A stretch of DNA of 7,027 nucleotides from Candidatus Bathyarchaeota archaeon (GTDB lineage: Archaea > Thermoproteota > Bathyarchaeia > Bathyarchaeales > UBA233). Within the stretch, counting starts at the first letter, position 1; each line of letters begins with the position of its first letter. Below the pieces are notes generated by a model. It worked only from the letters and a program-made list of their open reading frames with translations, made no database searches and was not told the origin of the DNA. Below, in pieces: positions 5,295-7,027 of this stretch. The position numbers were made by a program, and so were the translations under genes. The stretch lies in assembly GCA_023488835.1 (NCBI GenBank), contig JAMDCS010000070.1, positions 1 through 7,027 on the forward strand, written 5' to 3'.

Positions 5295-6542
5295 TTAAGG
5301 GTTTGCAGACAAATAAAGCAACCCAAAGTAAGCCAGAGCCGCTAACATTGCTGGTTTTCTTGCTGCTGTAAGCAACATTTTACCTTGAAAGTCAATCTCA
5401 TCGACATCACGCAGTGCTTTGTCCACGCCTAACTTTCCGCAGACCCGCAGCACCTCATCTAATTTCTCGTCAGAGAGAGAATCAAGAAAACGCCTAAGCC
5501 GAAGCATGACAAGGAAGTCAAACCTTAACAGGTCATCGCATTGTTTCTGGTAATTCTGAAGGAAATTAGATGAAACGTTGCCTTGCTTTAGGGCTTGGCT
5601 TGCAACTTCTGCCGCCACTTTGGCGCAGGTTAACCCGAAGATTACTCCGCCGCCAGTTGTGGGCTTAACTTGCGAAGCGCAGTCACCGACCGCGAGAAAA
5701 CCATTCGCGTAAGCATTCTGGATTGGTCCGCCCAACGTGATGGCGTGGTAGCCGACCTGTGTTATCTTGGCTTTGGCAAGCTGTTTTGAAGCCACAGGAT
5801 GCTTATTCATAAGCCGCTTGAGGTATTCGCGTGGGTCTCCATGGTTTGTTGCTAAACCTATCTTTGCTGAGCCATCACGCCTTGGAATTAGCCAACCGTA
5901 AAAGCCAGGCGCATAAGCCTTGCCAAAATAAACCTCAACTGCATCATGCTCAATGTCCTGCACGCCTTCCACTTCTGCTTCAACCGCATAAACTAGTCCG
6001 CGGGACTTAAGCGCCAATAATCCTGTTTGCCTTAGAAGCCTCGACGATATGCCTTCAGCATCCACCACGATTTTAGAATTAACTTGCTCCTCAACGCCAT
6101 CGCTTCGCTTAACGTTAACGCCTCTAACAAAGCCATCCGTCATCAACAGTGATTGGACAGAAGAGTTCAGAACAAAGTTTGCCCCAGCTTCCTGAGCCTT
6201 CTTAGCTAAGTATTGGTCAAACCGTGCCCTGTTCAAAGCAGCAGTTACGGGACAGGAAAGGTGAAGCGAAAACTTTGTGCCAGCTGGCGAATGAAAATTA
6301 GCGGAGCAAAAAGTATTCTCGACAATACCCTGTGGAAGCGGATACAACCCCATGCTTCTAAGGCTTCTTATGCTAATGTGCCCAGCGCAATGCGACGGTA
6401 ACCCAATCTGCGAGTGCTCTTCAAATACTTTGACTGCCAAACCAAGTTTTGCTAAGCGTTGGGCTGCATAGGAACCGACTGGTCCACCCCCAACTACTAT
6501 AACATCTGGATTGGCTGTGGAGGGTTGCTGGAGCGAAGGCAT
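5295..6542 (-). CDS. Geranylgeranyl reductase-family FAD-dependent oxidoreductase
   Basis: This is a 415-residue flavoprotein. An N-terminal Rossmann motif, VVGGGPVGSYAAQRLAKLG (16-34), binds FAD and ends at Glu41/Glu42 for the ribose. RARFDQYLAKKA (105-116) and DAEG (161-164) are typical of this superfamily. Features of the geranylgeranyl reductase family are Cys52 in PSHCAGHIS (49-57), YGWLIP (215-220) in the substrate-binding region, and GDCASQVKPTTGGG (286-299) contacting FAD. In archaea such enzymes saturate the isoprenoid chains of membrane lipids or related prenyl chains. Archaeal genomes often carry several paralogues, and the CAG form around the cysteine differs from the CGEG of characterised Thermoplasma lipid reductase, so the substrate should be left open. 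A hydrophobic C-terminus (about 398-412) may help membrane association. It is the first gene of a likely operon with pth2 and truD, behind a strong TATA box. Confidence 0.92.
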   Translation of the reverse strand: MPSLQQPSTANPDVIVVGGGPVGSYAAQRLAKLGLAVKVFEEHSQIGLPSHCAGHISIRSLRSMGLYPLPQGIVENTFCSANFHSPAGTKFSLHLSCPVTAALNRARFDQYLAKKAQEAGANFVLNSSVQSLLMTDGFVRGVNVKRSDGVEEQVNSKIVVDAEGISSRLLRQTGLLALKSRGLVYAVEAEVEGVQDIEHDAVEVYFGKAYAPGFYGWLIPRRDGSAKIGLATNHGDPREYLKRLMNKHPVASKQLAKAKITQVGYHAITLGGPIQNAYANGFLAVGDCASQVKPTTGGGVIFGLTCAKVAAEVASQALKQGNVSSNFLQNYQKQCDDLLRFDFLVMLRLRRFLDSLSDEKLDEVLRVCGKLGVDKALRDVDEIDFQGKMLLTAARKPAMLAALAYFGLLYLSANP

Positions 6543-6563
6543 AGTTATGCTATGACGCTAAAT

Positions 6564-6575
6564 CGTATATAAGCA
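6564..6575 (-). promoter_or_regulatory. TATA box of the flavoprotein-pth2-truD operon; likely leaderless transcript
   Basis: The minus strand reads TGCTTATATACG. The TATATA core is centred about 26 nt before the ATG at 6542, which is the usual distance from an archaeal TATA box to the transcription start. The mRNA would therefore begin at or within a few bases of the start codon. In agreement, no Shine-Dalgarno-like sequence precedes this ATG (GTCATAGCATAACT). Confidence 0.65.
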
Positions 6576-7027
6576 AAAGGGCAAAGAGTTAAGCTCTGAC
6601 TTTGGACATGAGTTACACCGGCACTATAGCTAATTTTGCCGCTTAGTCAAGAAATATGGACTAAATTAGTCAAGTAATCTTTACGAATAGCTGCAGAGAA
6701 GGTTGGGTTGAATCTCGAGGCAGTTGTCTAGAAACACGGATTAATTTCCCCGTTCAGACTTTGAGAAAGCATACTGTTTTGCTTTAATGAACGCTCGTTG
6801 CCTTTACGTTTGGTTTCTGCACTCGTTGAATCTAAATAATAGGGAGGGGGTAGGTCAGCAGAGCAGCAGGCGCTTTTAGATGCCGCAATATGGAAACAAA
6901 ACCATTCACAATACCCGTCCATCTGCTTGTGGAAACGTGCACAACCAGCCTGCAACCTGTACCAGACTCATAAGACAAAAAGCAATGATTTGACAATCTG
7001 CTGGATGTTGTTGTGGTATAGGGAGCC
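6576..7027. other. Intergenic stretch with no convincing gene
   Basis: About 450 bases upstream of the flavoprotein promoter hold no ORF that looks like a protein on either strand. A 75-codon minus-strand frame at 6728-6955 has a low-complexity, Ser/Cys-rich composition and no ribosome-binding site. I see no tRNA cloverleaf, no C/D-box pair and no insertion sequence end. The only structure that stands out is the TTAGTC repeat cluster at 6643-6674. A TAAATAAT box at 6833-6840 could be a promoter for a plus-strand gene beyond the window, but no start within the window supports that. Confidence 0.5.
6643..6674. repeat. TTAGTCAAG direct repeat with an inverted GACTAA copy
   Basis: TTAGTCAAG occurs at 6643-6651 and again at 6666-6674, with a spacing of 23 bases. 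An inverted copy, GACTAA (6659-6664), forms the perfect palindrome GACTAA-A-TTAGTC (6659-6671) with the second one. Three copies of one hexamer within 32 bases of noncoding DNA resemble an operator cluster. It lies about 70-110 nt upstream of the TATA box of the flavoprotein gene. Confidence 0.5.

Noticed and set aside
6619..6641. CGGCA ... TGCCG inverted repeat with a 13-base spacer
   Set aside because: A 5-bp stem with a long loop that does not extend on either side is expected by chance in this length.
6728..6955. Minus-strand 75-codon open frame in the intergenic stretch
   Set aside because: Its composition is unlike the neighbouring proteins, no domain or motif is visible, and no ribosome-binding site or promoter suits its ATG. 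It is probably chance.
7005..7027. ATG followed by an open frame to the window edge on the plus strand
   Set aside because: Only seven codons are visible, with no convincing ribosome-binding site; it cannot be told from chance.

Overview
This window looks archaeal. It encodes a 20S proteasome beta subunit, an archaeal-type NMN adenylyltransferase (NadM), Pth2-type peptidyl-tRNA hydrolase, a TruD pseudouridine synthase of archaeal length, an AMMECR1-domain protein and a geranylgeranyl reductase-family flavoprotein (archaeal lipid or isoprenoid saturation). AT-rich TATA-like boxes lie 25-35 nt upstream of several starts. Base composition is moderate, and the proteins read like TACK-group archaea. 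Bathyarchaeia is my best guess from general resemblance, but no marker here proves it. This is a chromosomal housekeeping region: I see no mobile element, CRISPR array, tRNA or rRNA.

Layout from left to right. Two minus-strand genes fill 42-1431: the proteasome beta subunit (psmB-like), then an AMMECR1 protein behind its own AT-rich promoter. A compact divergent promoter region (1432-1512) separates psmB from a plus-strand run of a 56-residue zinc-ribbon protein, an O6-alkylguanine-DNA alkyltransferase (ogt/MGMT) and NadM (1513-2889). NadM ends tail-to-tail with a PrsW-type membrane protease; the two stop codons share a TTAA palindrome. The rest is a minus-strand cluster transcribed right to left: GGR-family flavoprotein, Pth2, TruD, and then PrsW after a 63-nt gap. 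A strong TATA box about 26 nt before the flavoprotein ATG suggests a leaderless or nearly leaderless transcript. The last ~485 bases (6543-7027) hold that promoter and a small cluster of TTAGTC/GACTAA repeats, but no convincing gene.

The genes group loosely by theme: protein turnover (proteasome beta, PrsW), translation and RNA maintenance (Pth2, TruD), cofactor synthesis (NadM), DNA repair (alkyltransferase) and lipid or isoprenoid reduction (GGR family). Pth2 and TruD are the most tightly coupled pair: only 8 nt separate them, and the likely TruD ribosome-binding site overlaps the Pth2 stop codon.

The most notable observation is that the beta subunit has Ala where the catalytic N-terminal Thr1 should be. 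All other recognisable active-site residues are kept, and it carries a Gln-rich leader of about 42 residues. It is probably a non-catalytic (structural or regulatory) beta subunit, which predicts a second, active beta gene elsewhere in the genome. I did not find a clearly new multi-gene system.
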